Assembly: GCA_012511185.1 (NCBI GenBank) | Contig: JAAZGN010000055.1 | Location: 1-7,567 of the forward strand | Source: Clostridiaceae bacterium | GTDB taxonomy: Bacteria > Bacillota > Clostridia > Saccharofermentanales > DTU023 | Length of the DNA: 7,567 bases | Direction of reading: 5' to 3' | In this document: positions 6,182 through 7,567 of the stretch, piece by piece | Layout: each line of letters opens with the position of its first letter | Numbering within the stretch: the stretch's first letter is position 1 | Program-made: the position numbers and the translations under genes | The notes under the pieces: generated by a model | What the model saw: only the letters and a program-made list of their open reading frames with translations | Database searches by the model: none | Told to the model about the DNA's origin: nothing

Positions 6182-6236
6182 CTCAACACCTCCGATGTCC
6201 TCTCCCGCAGGGTCCGGCCGGTCATGGCCGGGTTAA
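6182..6236 (-). other. Short LCP-ruvC intergenic region with a GC hairpin but no U tract
   Basis: On the transcript a 6-bp perfect stem, CCGGCC-(6 nt)-GGCCGG, lies at 6214-6231, starting 5 nt after the LCP stop. No run of U follows, so it is not a standard intrinsic terminator; it may slow polymerase or protect the message end. I see no convincing sigma-A-type promoter in the remaining bases, so ruvC may be read through from the LCP gene. Confidence 0.35.
6189..6193 (-). promoter_or_regulatory. Ribosome binding site supporting the ruvC GTG start
   Basis: GGAGG is followed by TGTTGAG and the GTG at 6181-6179. The consensus core and 7-nt spacing make GTG the start; no in-frame ATG lies near the family N-terminus. 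Confidence 0.8.
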
Positions 6237-7238
6237 CTAGCTCTCCATAAAGGCGTGCAGAGCCTTGATATTCTTGACCCAGTCGATGTCGTACATTTCC
6301 ATCCCGCGTATATAGGTCATGGCCTCATAGGTTTCAATCGGCAGCATCAACTGGTCAAAAGAATAGGTACTGTAAGTACCGACCCCCAGGATATAGCTCA
6401 TCATCTCAGTATCCGTCAGGTTGGTTTTGATCTCCGGCATCAAGGCCTCGACCGTTTGCGTCAATTGGGCTGGATTGCTGCTCTTCATCTTGGTAAAAAG
6501 GGCCATGATCACTCTGCGCTGGCGCTCCATCCGCTTGAAGTCGGAGTCAAGTTTTCTGATCCTGGAATATTCGAGGGCAGCCTTGCCATTCAATAACTGC
6601 GATCCTGCCTGGAACGAGCCCACACCCCGGTTATTCAAATACTTGGCCTCCGCTGATGTCAGCTCAATGGTCACACCGCCAACCTTGTTGATGGCATTGG
6701 TAAATCCTGAAAAATCGGTGGCAATATAACGCGTAACATCAACCCGGAAGTTGCGCTGAACCGTTTTCATCAATAGCCTGGCGCCGCCCCAGGTATGGGC
6801 CGCGTTCAGCATGTAATTGGAAGAATAATTCTTCTTATAGGCCGGGTCCGGATCATCCGGTATGCTGACATAGATGGCGCGCATCAGCGAGGTCAAGTGC
6901 AAGGACTTGGTCTTCTTGTTGATGGTCAAAAGCATCATGGCATCCGAACGGCCGTTCGCGTTCGGGTTCCTCGTGTCGGAACCGATAATCAGGATGTTTT
7001 CGATCTGCTTGTCCTGCAAAACGGAAATTTTCATCCCTTCTTTCATGTTGGAAGGGGCATCGACACCTGACAGATCGGTTTCAATCTCGATGGAGTCTTT
7101 GATCCTGTCAAAATCGCGCAGACCGACTACAAAATAGAGATATCCGAAGGCGAAAGCAGCTGTGGCCAGAATCATACCTGTGAGCATGCCGGCGACGGAT
7201 ACCAGTAATTTTTTACTTTTATGCTGTTCTTTTTCCAT
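6237..7238 (-). CDS. LytR-CpsA-Psr (LCP) family cell-wall polymer ligase
   Basis: LCP enzymes transfer undecaprenyl-linked anionic polymers (teichoic acids, capsule or similar) to peptidoglycan outside the membrane. The 333-residue product has a basic N-terminus (residues 1-10), one signal-anchor helix at about 11-37, and an extracellular LCP domain from about residue 80. Family motifs are NILIIGSDTR (81-90, Asp88 and Arg90), GRSDAMML (96-103, Asp99), TSLMR (116-120, Arg120), DFSGFTNAINKVGGVTI (175-191), and the basic cluster YSRIRKLDSDFKRMERQRR (224-242) that binds the pyrophosphate. The residue after Arg120 is Ala, where Asp is common in the family. No LytR_C domain follows. The ATG at 7238 has no SD site, and a perfect TATAAT ends 6 nt before it. 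The gene follows the rpsT terminator, so it probably has its own promoter. The polymer handled cannot be told from here. Confidence 0.93.
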   Translation of the reverse strand: MEKEQHKSKKLLVSVAGMLTGMILATAAFAFGYLYFVVGLRDFDRIKDSIEIETDLSGVDAPSNMKEGMKISVLQDKQIENILIIGSDTRNPNANGRSDAMMLLTINKKTKSLHLTSLMRAIYVSIPDDPDPAYKKNYSSNYMLNAAHTWGGARLLMKTVQRNFRVDVTRYIATDFSGFTNAINKVGGVTIELTSAEAKYLNNRGVGSFQAGSQLLNGKAALEYSRIRKLDSDFKRMERQRRVIMALFTKMKSSNPAQLTQTVEALMPEIKTNLTDTEMMSYILGVGTYSTYSFDQLMLPIETYEAMTYIRGMEMYDIDWVKNIKALHAFMES

Positions 7239-7244
7239 AAATTG

Positions 7245-7250
7245 ATTATA
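7245..7250 (-). promoter_or_regulatory. -10 box (TATAAT) of the LCP gene, apparently giving a leaderless message
   Basis: A perfect TATAAT is followed by CAATTT and then the ATG at 7238. With the usual 6-nt discriminator, transcription would begin at the A of the ATG. No good TTGACA-like -35 is seen 16-18 nt upstream; that region overlaps the terminator stem and T tract. The promoter call rests on the -10 match and its position between a terminator and a gene. Confidence 0.5.
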
Positions 7251-7263
7251 TCGTACTAACCTG

Positions 7264-7288
7264 AAAAAACGGCAGGATCACTGCCGCT
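7264..7288 (-). terminator. Intrinsic terminator of rpsT
   Basis: On the minus strand a 6-bp stem CGGCAG / CTGCCG (7281-7286 with 7270-7275) closes a TGATC loop. It can be extended by G-U and A-U pairs into 7287-7288, and is followed at once by six T (7269-7264). It begins about 25 nt after the rpsT stop, as expected for the end of that message. Confidence 0.88.
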
Positions 7289-7313
7289 CCAAGGATGCTT
7301 CCTGTGACAAGGC

Positions 7314-7567
7314 TTAAGCGTCGAGCGGCTGAACGCGCGCAATACGGGATTTTCTCCGGGCAGCTGTATTCTTGGCGATCAGGCCATCCGCGGCAGCGCG
7401 GTCAATCTTGGCCTGGGCGGTACGGACCAGCTCCTCGGCCTCCGGAAGGCCTTGTTCTTTCGCCGCAATCGCCTTCTTGACCAGGGTCCGAAGTTCACTT
7501 CTACGGCTCTTGTTAGCGTCGGCTTTCGCCTGGGACGACCGCACTCGTTTCATGGATGATTTAATAT
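7314..7567 (-). CDS. rpsT: 30S ribosomal protein S20, partial: first codons beyond right edge
   Basis: S20 is a primary 16S rRNA-binding protein of the small subunit, a Lys/Arg/Ala-rich helical bundle. The visible frame contains KRVRSSQAKADANKSRRSEL, LRTLVKKAIAAKE, and a C-terminal part with AADGLIAKNTAARRKSRIA, the standard S20 tail. An ATG at 7553 would give 79 residues, but it has no ribosome site. The codons upstream of it (7565-7554) read Ile-Lys-Ser-Ser and continue into Met-Lys-Arg-Val-Arg, matching the S20 N-terminus (Met-x-Asn-Ile-Lys-Ser-Ala-x-Lys-Arg). The 7553 ATG is therefore almost certainly an internal methionine. The last two bases of the window (AT as the end of an Asn codon) fit this too, and the real start should lie about three codons outside. 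The full length would be near the family norm of 86-88. Confidence 0.93.
   Translation of the reverse strand, partial: IKSSMKRVRSSQAKADANKSRRSELRTLVKKAIAAKEQGLPEAEELVRTAQAKIDRAAADGLIAKNTAARRKSRIARVQPLDA

Noticed and set aside
6214..6231. Intrinsic terminator between the LCP gene and ruvC
   Set aside because: The stem CCGGCC/GGCCGG is real, but no U tract follows, so termination is unsupported.
1..7567. Mobile element, prophage, CRISPR or defence island
   Set aside because: No transposase, integrase, terminal inverted repeats, target duplications, spaced direct repeats or tRNA boundary seen; every recognised gene but the small membrane protein is a housekeeping or common membrane gene.

Overview
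The window is a core-genome stretch of a moderately GC-rich, probably monoderm (Firmicutes-type) bacterium, most likely a clostridial lineage. Three things point this way. An LCP-family cell-wall polymer ligase is present. Good Shine-Dalgarno (SD) sites precede several genes, with GTG and probably TTG starts. ruvC sits directly before ruvAB, whereas Bacilli lack RuvC and use RecU. This placement is inference; no rRNA or other taxonomic marker is in the window.

Layout from left to right. Bases 1-1121 (minus) are the first 373 codons of a YfcC-like transporter that runs off the left edge. It starts inside the stop codon of a small two-helix membrane protein gene (1118-1420, minus). A short divergent region (1421-1488) separates this pair from rqcH (1489-3309, plus), the ribosome-associated quality-control factor. 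The end of rqcH overlaps by 46 bp, tail to tail, the end of queH (3264-3872, minus), the last gene of a minus-strand cluster read as ruvC-ruvA-ruvB-queH. Upstream of ruvC is an LCP-family gene (6237-7238, minus). Upstream of that is rpsT for ribosomal protein S20 (7314-7567, minus), which ends at a clear intrinsic terminator. The N-terminal codons of rpsT lie beyond the right edge.

How the genes relate. RuvA and RuvB form the Holliday-junction branch-migration motor and RuvC cuts the junction, so the whole resolvasome is encoded in one tight cluster. QueH performs the last step of queuosine synthesis in tRNA and appears to share the ruv transcript; ruvAB are linked to queuosine genes in other Firmicutes too. 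RqcH adds C-terminal alanine tails to nascent chains on stalled 50S subunits. The LCP enzyme probably attaches anionic polymers to peptidoglycan. The YfcC-like carrier and its small partner are probably a two-gene membrane unit of unknown substrate.

I see no mobile element, CRISPR array, tRNA or new multi-gene system. Intergenic space is minimal and no gene-free stretch exceeds 300 bases. The points most worth a second look are: the apparently leaderless LCP gene; the true rpsT start outside the window; departures from consensus at functional positions of RqcH and LCP; the rqcH/queH convergent overlap; and the uncharacterised small membrane protein coupled to the transporter.
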